DNA from: an uncultured Bacteroidota bacterium
GTDB taxonomy: Bacteria; Bacteroidota; Bacteroidia; Flavobacteriales; Flavobacteriaceae
DNA: 64,000 nucleotides
Direction of reading: 5' to 3'
Assembly (NCBI GenBank): GCA_902616905.1
Contig: CACMUP010000001.1
Span: 106,722 to 170,721 of the forward strand
In this document: positions 8,745 to 19,154 of the stretch, one piece after another
Layout: each line of letters begins with the position of its first letter
Numbering within the stretch: position 1 is the stretch's first letter
Made by a program: the position numbers and the translations under genes
Notes under the pieces: generated by a model
What the model saw: the letters and a program-made list of their open reading frames with translations, nothing else
What the model was told of the DNA's origin: nothing
The model's database searches: none

Positions 8745-10571
8745 TTAATTTATTTGCTGTGTTGTAACCCAATTTTTATAATATTTAGATTTTTTCAAAA
8801 GCTCTTCATGATTACCTGAAGCTGTAATTTTACCGTTATCTAATACAATTATATTGTCTGCTTTTTTTATAGTTGAAAGTCTATGCGATATAATTAATGA
8901 AGTCCTGTTGTGCATTAATTTTTCAAGAGCTTTTTGTACTTTGTCCTCAGACTCAATATCAAGTGCAGAGGTTGCTTCATCTAATATTAATATTTCAGGA
9001 TTTTTAAGCAATGCTCTTGCAATTGTTAGTCTTTGTTTTTGTCCTCCAGAAAGCTTGCTGCCTGAATCCCCTATTGTTGTTTCATAACCTTTTGGCAATT
9101 GTAGAATAAATTCGTGTGCATAAGCAGCTTTAGAGGCTTTAATTATTTCTTTTCTACTAGCATTGTTTTTCCCGACTAATAAATTATTGTATATACTTTC
9201 ATTAAATAAAATTGATTCTTGTGTTACAACACTGACAATTCTATATAAACTTTTGTTTTGAACATTATTAAGAGAAATATCATCTATAGCTAATGAACCA
9301 TTTTTAACTTCATAAAATCCACTTAATAAATTTGCTATTGTTGTTTTTCCACTGCCAGAAGGTCCAACCAAAGCTATATTCCTTCCCTTTTTTATTTTAA
9401 AAGTCAATTCACTTAAAATATTTTTATCATCATAACTGAACGAAACTTTGTCAAATACAATATGTTTTTTAAATTTTTCAATAATAATTTTTTGCTGTAA
9501 ATGATTTTCATCAATATCCACATTCAAGATTTCTAGAATTCGTTCTGCTGCAGCATTTCCTTTACGGATACTATAATTGGCTTTACTTATTCCTTTAGCG
9601 GGAGTTAAAATGTTGTAAGCAAGACCTATGTAAGCGATAAATGTAGTTCCTGAAATTGCTTCCTCTAATAATACCATTCTGCCTCCAAACCATAATAATA
9701 TACCAATAACTAAAACTCCTAAAAATTCACTAGAAGGGCCTGATAAACTTGTCTTTTGTATAAATTTATTTGATAAAGAAAAATATTGTTTTGTTGCTTT
9801 TTTAAATCTTAATTTGAATACGTTATCTGCATTAAAAGTTTTTATGACTTTCATGCCATTAAATGTCTCATCTATAATTGATAAAAAATCCCCCTGTTTC
9901 TCTTGTATTTTAAAAGATTGTTTTTTTAAATTTTTTCCTAATTTGGAAATTATATATCCTGAAATAGGAATAAAAATTAAGACAAAAAGAGTTAACTTAA
10001 AGCTTATAAAAAACATAGTTAGTATTGAAAACATAATTGTAAGTGGATCCCTTATTATCAATTCTAACACAGATAAATAAGAAATATTAATCTCAGTAAC
10101 ATCATTAGTCAATTTCGATATTAAACTTCCTTTATTTTTTTCTCTAAAATATGAGAGAGGTAATGAAATTAATTTTTCATAAAGATTATTCCTCAATTCT
10201 TTTATTAAGCCATTTTTTAAATACGATATAAAGAAAATTGCAAAATAATTACTTATATTTTTTAAAAGAAAGAGTAATATAATTACTACAATAACTAGGA
10301 TTAAAGTTTCATCAATGCCTCGTTCTAATTTCCCAAATAAATAGCTATTAAGTTTCTCTTTAAAATAGTATTGTAAAGTTGATAATTTATTTATGTATTC
10401 AGATGATATTTTATTTTCTGTTTTTTTAAATAATACATCAAGCATTGGTATAAGCGAAATAAAACTCAGTGCACTAAATAATGCATAAAAAGAATTAAAT
10501 AAAATATTTAGAAAAGCAAACTTTTTATAAGGAGCTCCAATTTTTAATATTTTAAAAAAAGATGAATACAT
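8745..10571 (-). CDS. ABC transporter permease/ATP-binding protein (MsbA-like exporter)
   Basis: 608 aa; N-terminal TM domain, Walker A GPSGSGKTT, signature LSGGQKQR, Walker B ILILDEATSALD. Confidence 0.93.
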   Translation of the reverse strand: MYSSFFKILKIGAPYKKFAFLNILFNSFYALFSALSFISLIPMLDVLFKKTENKISSEYINKLSTLQYYFKEKLNSYLFGKLERGIDETLILVIVVIILLFLLKNISNYFAIFFISYLKNGLIKELRNNLYEKLISLPLSYFREKNKGSLISKLTNDVTEINISYLSVLELIIRDPLTIMFSILTMFFISFKLTLFVLIFIPISGYIISKLGKNLKKQSFKIQEKQGDFLSIIDETFNGMKVIKTFNADNVFKLRFKKATKQYFSLSNKFIQKTSLSGPSSEFLGVLVIGILLWFGGRMVLLEEAISGTTFIAYIGLAYNILTPAKGISKANYSIRKGNAAAERILEILNVDIDENHLQQKIIIEKFKKHIVFDKVSFSYDDKNILSELTFKIKKGRNIALVGPSGSGKTTIANLLSGFYEVKNGSLAIDDISLNNVQNKSLYRIVSVVTQESILFNESIYNNLLVGKNNASRKEIIKASKAAYAHEFILQLPKGYETTIGDSGSKLSGGQKQRLTIARALLKNPEILILDEATSALDIESEDKVQKALEKLMHNRTSLIISHRLSTIKKADNIIVLDNGKITASGNHEELLKKSKYYKNWVTTQQIN

Positions 10572-12274
10572 TAAGTTATTATGTCATTAACAAATAAATC
10601 AATTTTTTTATTTAATTGTTTTTGTTGCATTTTAAATGGTAGCCTTTTATTATAAAATGAATTCACACTAAAATAAAATTTTATTTTTGGTTCAGTTCCG
10701 CTTGGTCTTAAAGAAATTCTGCTTTTGTCTTCTAATGTAAAAATTAAAACATTTTCTTTTGGTAGAGAAATTTTCTTGACTTGATTATTTTTTAAATTTC
10801 TAGATATACTTAATAAATAATCATCGATATAATGAATATGTATATTACCTAATTTTTTTGGAGGACTTTCTCTAAATTTTTTCATGATAGAAATTATCTG
10901 ATTAGCCCCGTCTTTCCCTTCTTTGGTAATTGAAATTAGTCTTTCGACATACAAGCCATATTTGATATAACAATTAATTAAATATTTAAATATACTTTCA
11001 CCTCTGGATTGAAGATCAGATGCTATTTCACATGCTAAAAGAGATGCAGATATAGCATCTTTGTCTCTTATCTTATCACCAACTAAATATCCAAAACTTT
11101 CCTCACCACCCCCAATAAATTTATGATCAGGACTATCATTAATAAGTTTGGCAATCCATTTAAATCCTGTTAAACAATTTTTAAATTTTACCCCATATGC
11201 ATTTGCCAAATTTTCAATCATGGGTGTGGAAACAATTGTACTAGCTATAAAATTGTTTGAACCTAATTGTTCATTTTTTTTTAGTTTACTTAACAAGTAC
11301 TCAGTAAATACCACCATTGTTTGGTTTCCATTCAAGTAATACCAATCATTATCTAAATCTCTTACCACGATTCCTAAACGATCTGCATCAGGATCTGTGC
11401 CAATAACTAAATCAGCATTTTTTTTACTTGCTAAAGATACAGCCATTTTTAATGCCAATTTGTCCTCTGGATTTGGAGACTTTACTGTGGGGAAATTACC
11501 ATCAGGTTTTTCTTGCTCTTTTACAATAAAATTTTTTTTATACCCAGCTAAATCCAAAATTTGAGGTACTGCATTAACTGAAGTACCATGTAAAGGAGTA
11601 AATACAATTTTTAAATTAGATCTATCTAAATTATGCATTGAAACTTCATTCAATATGGTATTATAATATTCAGAATCAATTTTTTTATCTATATAATTGA
11701 GCAATTTTTTATTTCCTTCAAACTTTATTTGGTCAAATGATGTATTATCAATTTCACTTATTATGATCTTGTCATCTGGTGGTACTAATTGACCTCCATC
11801 TTTGCCATAAACTTTATAGCCATTATAATTGGGAGGATTGTGTGAAGCAGTTAATACAATTCCACAATGTGTTTTTAGAAATCTTACAGCAAATGATAAT
11901 TCAGGGGTAGGACGAATCTCACTGAAGAGGTAACATAAAATTCCATTTGAAGTAAAAATGTTTGCAACTATTTTTGCAAAATCCTTGCTATTATGTCTGC
12001 TATCATATGCAATTACAGCTTTAATTTGTTCGTTTGGATATTTTTTTAATAAAAAATTTGAAAGTCCTTGAGTACTTTTTCCTAAAGTATATTTATTTAT
12101 CCGATTTGTTCCAACTCCCATTATGCCTCTCATTCCACCTGTACCAAATTTTAAGGAAGTATAAAATGCATCTTCTAATTTTTTGGGGTCTCCTTTTAAT
12201 ATCTTGACTTCTTTTTGAGTATGTTCGTCAAAAGGGTTTGACAACCATTTAGAGGCTATTTCTTCAATTGTCAT
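10571..12274 (-). CDS. Phospho-sugar mutase (phosphoglucomutase/phosphomannomutase family)
   Basis: 567 aa; TASHNPPNYNGYKVYGKDG, GTDPDADRLGIV, GGGEESFGYLVGD, RPSGTEPKIKFY. Confidence 0.93.
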   Translation of the reverse strand: MTIEEIASKWLSNPFDEHTQKEVKILKGDPKKLEDAFYTSLKFGTGGMRGIMGVGTNRINKYTLGKSTQGLSNFLLKKYPNEQIKAVIAYDSRHNSKDFAKIVANIFTSNGILCYLFSEIRPTPELSFAVRFLKTHCGIVLTASHNPPNYNGYKVYGKDGGQLVPPDDKIIISEIDNTSFDQIKFEGNKKLLNYIDKKIDSEYYNTILNEVSMHNLDRSNLKIVFTPLHGTSVNAVPQILDLAGYKKNFIVKEQEKPDGNFPTVKSPNPEDKLALKMAVSLASKKNADLVIGTDPDADRLGIVVRDLDNDWYYLNGNQTMVVFTEYLLSKLKKNEQLGSNNFIASTIVSTPMIENLANAYGVKFKNCLTGFKWIAKLINDSPDHKFIGGGEESFGYLVGDKIRDKDAISASLLACEIASDLQSRGESIFKYLINCYIKYGLYVERLISITKEGKDGANQIISIMKKFRESPPKKLGNIHIHYIDDYLLSISRNLKNNQVKKISLPKENVLIFTLEDKSRISLRPSGTEPKIKFYFSVNSFYNKRLPFKMQQKQLNKKIDLFVNDIIT

Positions 12275-13217
12275 TTTTTGGAATTTTCTCTACGATAGTG
12301 TATTGATTTCTAACCCTATTCTTGCTTAGGAAAATTTCAGCTATAAAACCAGCAATAAAAAACTGACTCCCAAGGATCATAAGTGTAAGGGCAATAAAAA
12401 ATTCTGGACGATTAGTAATTAGTCTAGCTCTGGTATCAAAATATAGTTTATCTATTCCAATATAAATTGTAAAAGTTAAACCCGTGACAAGCAAAATAGT
12501 TCCCCATAAACCAAAAAAATACATTGGTCTTTTTCCAAATTTATTCATAAACCAAAGTGTTATTAAATCAATAAAACCCCTCAAAAAACGGTTTGTACCA
12601 AATTTTGTATTCCCAAATTTTCGTGCTTGATGTTTGACAATTTTTTCACCTATTTTATTATATCCTTTTTGAGCTGCAATTAGAGGGATGTAACGGTGCA
12701 TCTCACCATAAACATGTATGGATTTTATTACTTCTTTTCGATAAACCTTAAGACCACAATTAAAGTCATGAAGTCTGATTCCTGAAACACGTCTAGCAGC
12801 CCAATTAAATAGTTTTGAAGGAATATTTTTAAAAACTAGTGAATCATAACGTTTCTTTTTCCAACCTGAAATTAAGTCATAACCTTTATCAAGTAGACTA
12901 ATCATTTCTATTATTTCTTCTGGAGAGTCTTGTAAGTCAGAATCTAATGTAGCTATATATTTACCAGAGGCTTCCGTGAAACCAGCTTGTAAAGCTTGAG
13001 ATTTTCCATAGTTTTTTAAAAAGCGAAGGCCTTTTATGTTTTTATTTACTTTGATTAATTTATTAATTACTTCCCATGATTTATCATTACTTCCATCATC
13101 TACAAATATGATTTCAAATTTGTATTTTTCATCTTTTAAGGATTGAAATATCCAGTCAGTTAAAAGAGATAAAGAATCTTCTTCATTATAAAGTGGTATA
13201 ACTAAAGATATATCCAT
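12264..13217 (-). CDS. Glycosyltransferase family 2 (GtrB/DPM1-like) with C-terminal TM segments
   Basis: 317 aa; SLVIPLYNEEDSL, IIFVDDGSNDKSW, ATLDSDLQDSPEEI, two C-terminal TM helices. Confidence 0.92.
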   Translation of the reverse strand: MDISLVIPLYNEEDSLSLLTDWIFQSLKDEKYKFEIIFVDDGSNDKSWEVINKLIKVNKNIKGLRFLKNYGKSQALQAGFTEASGKYIATLDSDLQDSPEEIIEMISLLDKGYDLISGWKKKRYDSLVFKNIPSKLFNWAARRVSGIRLHDFNCGLKVYRKEVIKSIHVYGEMHRYIPLIAAQKGYNKIGEKIVKHQARKFGNTKFGTNRFLRGFIDLITLWFMNKFGKRPMYFFGLWGTILLVTGLTFTIYIGIDKLYFDTRARLITNRPEFFIALTLMILGSQFFIAGFIAEIFLSKNRVRNQYTIVEKIPKNDN

Positions 13218-13255
13218 GAAGTTTTTCTTAAAACAAAACTACAAAATTTGACTTA

Positions 13256-13777
13256 TTAAACTCTCGATTTCTTTACTATCAATCCGGCTATGAGGGATAC
13301 AATGAAACCAAAAAAAAGTGCAAAAATTATCTGTACAGCCGAAAGAATTAAAGGGCTAGACATTTTTTCTTGAATAGAACGGACAGTTTCAAGTGCTTCT
13401 TTAGGCATTTCTGGATTTTGAATCCTTAGTGTTTCCACGCTCAATTCTAATGATTTAGTTAAAGTATTGGGATCTATAAAGTTTACTAGAATTTGTGTAT
13501 ATACTATCCCAACTAAGGATGACACTAAAGAGGTACCCATTCCAATTTTTAATGCATCACTAAGAGAAATAAATCCTTCATTTGATTTTCTGAATTTAAT
13601 AAAAGAATAAAAAATAATTCCTATCATAATTATGAGTGAAACAATTCCAGCAGTTGAATCATTTTTATAATGCATGTCAAGAAAATAAAGCATTAGTTGA
13701 AAAATAACTGATATTGCACCTAGAAGTAATCCAAAAGATATTATTGTTGATTTAATAGAGGAAGTAGATAGATCCAT
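13256..13777 (-). CDS. DUF4199-type four-TM membrane protein
   Basis: 173 aa, four predicted TM segments; DUF4199-like layout next to a GT2 gene. Confidence 0.65.
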   Translation of the reverse strand: MDLSTSSIKSTIISFGLLLGAISVIFQLMLYFLDMHYKNDSTAGIVSLIIMIGIIFYSFIKFRKSNEGFISLSDALKIGMGTSLVSSLVGIVYTQILVNFIDPNTLTKSLELSVETLRIQNPEMPKEALETVRSIQEKMSSPLILSAVQIIFALFFGFIVSLIAGLIVKKSRV

Positions 13778-13813
13778 GGAAAGTAAGTTTAAATACGATG
13801 CAAAATAAAAAAG

Positions 13814-13848
13814 TTTGAGTTATTATTTTAAAAAAATAACTAGATTTG
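13814..13848 (+). promoter_or_regulatory. Candidate Bacteroidota promoter for rpmE2 (TTTG ... TAGATTTG)
   Basis: TTTG at 13814-13817 and TAGATTTG at 13841-13848; 23-nt spacer is longer than the usual ~19-20. Confidence 0.4.
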
Positions 13849-13864
13849 CAAACATTTTATATAT

Positions 13865-14116
13865 ATGAAAGCAAATATACATCCAGAAAATTATAGATTA
13901 GTTGCCTTCAAAGATATGTCTAATGACGATATATTTATCACAAAGTCTACAGTTAAATCAAAAGAAACTATAGAAGTGGAGGGCAAAGAATATCCACTGG
14001 TGAAACTTGAAATATCAAGAACTTCTCATCCATATTACACAGGTAAATCTAAGCTAGTTGATACTGCTGGGCGTATTGACAAGTTCAAGAATAAATACTC
14101 TAAATTCAAAAAATAG
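13865..14116 (+). CDS. rpmE2: Type B 50S ribosomal protein L31
   Basis: [30 protein letters not shown]...[30 protein letters not shown]; lacks zinc-binding cysteines. Confidence 0.95.
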   Translation: MKANIHPENYRLVAFKDMSNDDIFITKSTVKSKETIEVEGKEYPLVKLEISRTSHPYYTGKSKLVDTAGRIDKFKNKYSKFKK

Positions 14117-14145
14117 TTTTCACAAAAAAAACAGTTTTGAAAATC

Positions 14146-15783
14146 CTATTTCTTCTTTCTCACATTTTTTAATATTAATAGATTTATTGGGTTAATTTCC
14201 ATGCCTACAACATCATTTTGTATAAACCTCACAACTTGGTCATAATATAAAGGAATTATTGGAAATTCAGAAAGCATTATGGAATCCATTTCTCTATATT
14301 TTGTAAAACGTAAACTATCTGAAACAATTTTTAAAGTATTTTCATACATCCTGTCAAATTTTTCATTTTTAAAATGAGTATAATTTGGACCATTGGGAGA
14401 AAAATTTGGACTATAAAATAATGAAAGATAATTTTCGGCATCAGGATAGTCTGCGATCCAGCTAGCTCTGAATAGTTCAAGTTTTCCCGATGACTTGGCT
14501 TGTCTTAATGTTGCAGTTGGCAACACTTCAATATTAATTTTAATTCCAATTTTCTGAAGTTCCCTCTGTAAATATTCACATATTTCTAAATAATTAGAAT
14601 CAGTAGAAAGAGTCATAATAGGCTCTTTTCCAGTTTCCTTTTTAAAATCATTTACAAGTTTTTTAGCAATTATAGGATCATATATAAAATCTGTTTTATT
14701 TGAACCTGGGAGTCCATTAGGAATAAATGCTTTCTTAGATGCATAACCTATGTTATTTCTCAAAAAAGCAACCATTAATCTTCTATCAAATCCCAAATTA
14801 ATTGCTTCTCTGATTTTCTTCGATTTAATAGCTTCATTATCGCTATCCAAATATATTCCAATATATTCAGTATTTAAATACGGACCTTTTAACATATTTA
14901 TGCGATTTTTGTATTTATCCTTTAAAATACCAGATGGTTCAAGAAGCTCATCTTTGTATGAAGTATCTAAAGAATTAATAAAATCTAATTTACCTTGTAA
15001 AAACAACATAAATTCGCTTTGAATGTCAGAAATAAATTTTATTGAAATAGCATCAAGATATGGTAGTGAATTACCTACAGAATCACTTTCAAAATAATTT
15101 GGATTTTTCCTTAAAACCATTTTTACGTTTTCATCCCAACGTTTAAGATAAAAAGGACCGGTTCCTATTGGATTTGATCGAAAGTTTTCTCCGTAACTAG
15201 TGGCTACTTCTTTTGGTACTACAGAGCAATATCGCATACTCAAAAGACCTAAAAATGCAGGGAATTGATTTTTCAAATGTATTGTTAATTCATTTTGAGA
15301 TGTAGCTTTATAAAAGTCAATTTGTTGTAGAACCCAACCCCCTGGTGATGCAATTTTTGGATTTTTTAAGCGATTAAAACTAAACACGAAATCTTCAGCA
15401 GTAACTTTTCTTGTTTGTTTTACCCCAAAAAGCGGTGATTTATGAAAATAAACATCATCACGAAGGGTAAATTTATAAGTTAAACCATCTTCACTAATAC
15501 TCCATGATATTGCAATTTCTGGTTGAATATTTAAGTTCTTATCTAATTGAACAAGGCCATTAAAAATTTGGTTAATTGGCCAAATATTTTGTGGGTTTCT
15601 AGCGAAAGCAGGATCTAGCGAGGTAACATTTCTGTATTCGTTATAACGAAATACTTTATTCTCAATACTATCTTTATCAACAGTACAACCCGCAAAAATA
15701 ATAATAACATATAAATACTGACTTATACGATTAATTATGGATGACAGTTTTTTCATATATATTGTTAATATATTTGCACTCAA
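14146..15783 (-). CDS. ABC transporter substrate-binding protein, family 5 (peptide/oligopeptide type), probable lipoprotein
   Basis: Lipobox-like FAGC; SLDPAFARNPQ, NPIGTGPFYLKRWDENVKMVLRKNPNYF typical of SBP_bac_5; start may be the internal Met MKKLSSIINRISQ. Confidence 0.88.
   Translation of the reverse strand: MSANILTIYMKKLSSIINRISQYLYVIIIFAGCTVDKDSIENKVFRYNEYRNVTSLDPAFARNPQNIWPINQIFNGLVQLDKNLNIQPEIAISWSISEDGLTYKFTLRDDVYFHKSPLFGVKQTRKVTAEDFVFSFNRLKNPKIASPGGWVLQQIDFYKATSQNELTIHLKNQFPAFLGLLSMRYCSVVPKEVATSYGENFRSNPIGTGPFYLKRWDENVKMVLRKNPNYFESDSVGNSLPYLDAISIKFISDIQSEFMLFLQGKLDFINSLDTSYKDELLEPSGILKDKYKNRINMLKGPYLNTEYIGIYLDSDNEAIKSKKIREAINLGFDRRLMVAFLRNNIGYASKKAFIPNGLPGSNKTDFIYDPIIAKKLVNDFKKETGKEPIMTLSTDSNYLEICEYLQRELQKIGIKINIEVLPTATLRQAKSSGKLELFRASWIADYPDAENYLSLFYSPNFSPNGPNYTHFKNEKFDRMYENTLKIVSDSLRFTKYREMDSIMLSEFPIIPLYYDQVVRFIQNDVVGMEINPINLLILKNVRKKK
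15769..15776 (+). promoter_or_regulatory. Candidate -7 element TATATTTG upstream of mtaB
   Basis: Exact TAnnTTTG match 27 bp before ATG at 15804; no clear -33 TTTG. Confidence 0.35.
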
Positions 15784-15803
15784 TTTACATCTTAATTCCT
15801 TAT

Positions 15804-17156
15804 ATGGAAAACATTCTTTCTAACACTATTCAGAAAAAAATTATCCTACCAAAAGTTGCCTTTCATACACTTGGGTGTAAATTGAATTTTTCTGAAACCT
15901 CCGCAATTTCAAGGGATTTTGACTCCTCTTCTTTTGAGAAAGTATCTTTTGATAATTATGCAGATATATATGTTATTAATACATGTTCGGTTACAGAAAA
16001 TGCTGATAAACGACTTAAAAGCTTGGTTAATAGAGCTCTTAGTTTGAATCCTAAAGGTTTTGTTGCTGTAATAGGTTGTTACGCTCAATTACAACCTGAA
16101 GCAATTGCAAAATTATATGGAGTAGACCTGGTTCTTGGTGCAACAGAAAAATTTAATTTAAAAGAATACATTACAGATTTTAGTAAAAATGAGATCAGTA
16201 AAGTTTATTCATGTGAAATTAGTGAAGCAAAGACATATGAGGCTAGTTATTCTGTAGGAGACAGAACTAGAGCTTTTTTGAAAGTACAAGATGGGTGTGA
16301 TTATAAATGTACATATTGTACAATACCAAAAGCAAGAGGTGTTTCTAGAAGTGATAGTCTCGAGAATATCATTGTAAATGCCAAAAAAATTGCTTCACAA
16401 GGAATAAAAGAAATAGTATTGACAGGTGTAAATATTGGGGATTATGGTAAGGGCGAACTTGGAAATAAAAAACACCGACATACTTTTTTAGATTTAGTTA
16501 AAGCTTTAGATCTACTCGATTCAGTAAAACGTTTTCGTATATCATCTATAGAACCTAATTTACTTTCAAATGAAATAATTTCATTTATTTCTAGTAGTAA
16601 AAATTTTGTACCTCATTTTCATATCCCTTTACAAAGTGGAAGCGACAAAATTTTAAAAAATATGAAACGGAGGTATTTATCTTCATTATATAACGATAGA
16701 ATTAATCAAATTAAAAAACTCCTTCCTAATGCTTGTATAGGGGCAGATGTTATAGTAGGATATCCTGGAGAAACTGAAGAAGATTTTCTAAAAACTTTTA
16801 ATTTTTTAAGAGATTGTGAAATTTCTTATTTACATGTATTTACATATTCTGAAAGACCAAATACTGAGGCTGCTGTAATGAAATATTCTGTAAGTCCTGA
16901 AATTAGATATAAAAGAAGCAAAATTTTACGTACACTATCTATAAAAAAAAGGCGTGCTTTTTATGAATCTCAAATAGGAAATATTCTAACAGTTCTTTTT
17001 GAGAGTGAAAATAAAAAAGGATTTATATATGGCTTTACAGAAAACTATGTCAAGGTAAGACAGCCCTGGAATCCTAAATTGGCAAATACTTTACGTAAAA
17101 TTAAATTAAAAAAAATAGACTCTTCAGGTGTGGTTTCTTTTAAGATTTTAGACTAA
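15804..17156 (+). CDS. mtaB: tRNA (N6-threonylcarbamoyladenosine(37)-C2)-methylthiotransferase MtaB
   Basis: Radical SAM CDYKCTYCTIPKARG; N-terminal MTTase domain FHTLGCKLNFSETSAI, NTCSVTENAD; GYPGETEEDF. Start moved from ORF-track 15741 to ATG at 15804. Confidence 0.94.
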   Translation: MENILSNTIQKKIILPKVAFHTLGCKLNFSETSAISRDFDSSSFEKVSFDNYADIYVINTCSVTENADKRLKSLVNRALSLNPKGFVAVIGCYAQLQPEAIAKLYGVDLVLGATEKFNLKEYITDFSKNEISKVYSCEISEAKTYEASYSVGDRTRAFLKVQDGCDYKCTYCTIPKARGVSRSDSLENIIVNAKKIASQGIKEIVLTGVNIGDYGKGELGNKKHRHTFLDLVKALDLLDSVKRFRISSIEPNLLSNEIISFISSSKNFVPHFHIPLQSGSDKILKNMKRRYLSSLYNDRINQIKKLLPNACIGADVIVGYPGETEEDFLKTFNFLRDCEISYLHVFTYSERPNTEAAVMKYSVSPEIRYKRSKILRTLSIKKRRAFYESQIGNILTVLFESENKKGFIYGFTENYVKVRQPWNPKLANTLRKIKLKKIDSSGVVSFKILD

Positions 17157-17446
17157 AGTTTTATACCTACAGGTAATAGTTCTTTGTAACGACGATTTGA
17201 TCTAACAAATCTCGCAATCTTTGGGGAGGTTGGTACAACACGTAATTTTTTATCAGAAATAAATTCAAGGACTTTAATGATAAAGTTTTCTTCAAATGAT
17301 TTGTCTTTTATTTCTTTTGGGATATGAATTTTTGTTAGGAAAATTTTTCTTTCTTGTTCAGAATATTCTATTCTTGCTAGACTGTTTTCAGTTTGAATTT
17401 CGAATTGACGAAGAAATTCATTGTTTACTAAATTTAAATTTTTCAT
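17153..17446 (-). CDS. Small GNAT-like N-acetyltransferase (Acetyltransf_CG/YjdJ-type)
   Basis: 97 aa; IEYSEQERKIFLTKIHIPKEIKDKSFEENFIIKVLEFISDKKLRVVPTSPKIARFVRSNRRYKELL matches the short GNAT family layout. Confidence 0.75.
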   Translation of the reverse strand: MKNLNLVNNEFLRQFEIQTENSLARIEYSEQERKIFLTKIHIPKEIKDKSFEENFIIKVLEFISDKKLRVVPTSPKIARFVRSNRRYKELLPVGIKL

Positions 17447-17556
17447 AATCCTAAAATTTAATGTACTTTTTAGTAATGTTATTAGATTTGTTTTTTTAAA
17501 TCGGGGACAACAAAATTACAAAAAATTAATAAGTCACTGATCATTTTTAAGATAAA

Positions 17557-18213
17557 ATGTGTACAATACCTATATACTGCATGCCAGGAATGGCAGCAAG
17601 TCCAAAAATTTTTGAATTTATTAATTTGTCCGATAAGTTTGAAATTTATTGTTTGAGTTGGATAACACCAAAAGAAAATGAACTATTATCAGAATATGCT
17701 AAGCGTATGTGTGATAAAATAAAGCACAAAAATCCAGTTTTACTTGGAGTTTCATTCGGTGGTATATTAGTTCAAGAGATGTCGAAATATATTTCTGTAC
17801 ATAAAATTATAATTATATCAAGTATAAAAAGTAGAATAGAACTTTCTTTTCCTATGAAAATGGCAAAAAAAACTAATGCTCACAAGCTTCTACCAACCCA
17901 ATGGGTAAATAATATTGATCTTTTAGCAATGTTTTCTTTCGGAAGGGGAATTAAAAAACGTATTTCTCTATATCAACGCTATCTTTCAGAAAGAAACCCT
18001 AAATATCTTAATTGGGCTATCGATACACTGGTAAATTGGGAGCAAATAAATATTGTTGATAATATTATACATATTCATGGAATTTCTGATAACGTTTTTC
18101 CTGTTAAAAATCTTTTAAAACCGTTCATCGAAATAAGAGGTGGACATGCAATTATTATTACTCAAGCAAAATGGTTTAATAAAGAATTGCCAAAAATCAT
18201 ACAAAATTTCTAA
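17557..18213 (+). CDS. Alpha/beta-hydrolase family protein
   Basis: 218 aa; nucleophile-elbow-like LLGVSFGGILVQEM, HGISDNVFPVKN, C-terminal GGHAIIITQ. Confidence 0.8.
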   Translation: MCTIPIYCMPGMAASPKIFEFINLSDKFEIYCLSWITPKENELLSEYAKRMCDKIKHKNPVLLGVSFGGILVQEMSKYISVHKIIIISSIKSRIELSFPMKMAKKTNAHKLLPTQWVNNIDLLAMFSFGRGIKKRISLYQRYLSERNPKYLNWAIDTLVNWEQINIVDNIIHIHGISDNVFPVKNLLKPFIEIRGGHAIIITQAKWFNKELPKIIQNF

Positions 18214-18244
18214 ATTTGATTATCTTGAAATCGGCAAATTAATC

Positions 18245-19153
18245 ATGAAATTTAAATTCTTACTTGGTTATTCATTTTTGATCTGCTCAATTATATTTGG
18301 TTTTGGCTCTAATGACTCTAATTTTTTTAAAGTTTTTAATACACATGGAGAAGGAGAAACGTTAAAAGTTTATGCATTAAAATTACCTGTAAATATAAGT
18401 TTTTCTAATGAAAAAACACCTCTAGAATCTCCAGATATCAAAGAACGTTTAGATAAAGAATTACTTGTTAATACATATTGGCAGTCCAATATGCTATTGC
18501 TGATTAAAAGAGCAAATAAGTGGTTTCCAGAAATTGAATCCATATTAAAAGAAGAAGGTATTCCCGAAGATTTTAAATATCTCGCTGTCATTGAAAGTGG
18601 TCTCGAAAATCTCCGTTCCCCTAAAGGTGCAAAAGGATTTTGGCAATTAATGCCAAGTACTGCTAAAGAATATGGTTTAGAGGTAAACAGTAATGTTGAT
18701 GAGCGTTATCATGTTGAAAAATCAACTCGTGTTGCATGTAAATATTTAATAAAAGCCAAAGAAAGATTTGGAAGCTGGACTTTGGCTGCAGCTTCATATA
18801 ATATGGGGATGTATGGTATTGATAAACTATTGGATAAACAACAAGTAAATAATTATTATGATCTTCTACTTAATAATGAAACTAGTAGATATATTTTCAG
18901 AATATTAGCAGTTAAAGAAATTATGATGAATCCACAGAAATATGGATTTATATTCAAACCATCGGATTTATATAAATCTATTCCCGTTCAAAAGATTGGC
19001 TGGGATAAACCAATTTCAAACATCGCAAATTTTGCAAGAGATTTTGGAGTAAATTACAAGATTTTAAAGATTCATAACCCATGGTTAATTCAAAACCACT
19101 TAAATAATAAAACTAGAAAATTTTATGAAATTAATATTCCATTAAAAGAATAA
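18245..19153 (+). CDS. Lytic murein transglycosylase (SLT domain, MltD-like)
   Basis: PEDFKYLAVIESGLENLRSPKGAKGFWQLMPSTAKEYGL, AAASYNMGMYGI; start moved from 18140 to ATG 18245 followed by a signal peptide. Confidence 0.9.
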   Translation: MKFKFLLGYSFLICSIIFGFGSNDSNFFKVFNTHGEGETLKVYALKLPVNISFSNEKTPLESPDIKERLDKELLVNTYWQSNMLLLIKRANKWFPEIESILKEEGIPEDFKYLAVIESGLENLRSPKGAKGFWQLMPSTAKEYGLEVNSNVDERYHVEKSTRVACKYLIKAKERFGSWTLAAASYNMGMYGIDKLLDKQQVNNYYDLLLNNETSRYIFRILAVKEIMMNPQKYGFIFKPSDLYKSIPVQKIGWDKPISNIANFARDFGVNYKILKIHNPWLIQNHLNNKTRKFYEINIPLKE

Positions 19154-19154
19154 T

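Noticed and set aside
7489-10080. ORFs 7489..7755, 8854..9087, 9814..10080 (+)
   Set aside because: Antisense to the sigma-operon third gene and the ABC exporter; hydrophobic low-complexity translations typical of AT-rich antisense reading.
11148-15022. ORFs 11148..11339 and 14750..15022 (+)
   Set aside because: Antisense shadows of the phosphosugar mutase and the substrate-binding protein.
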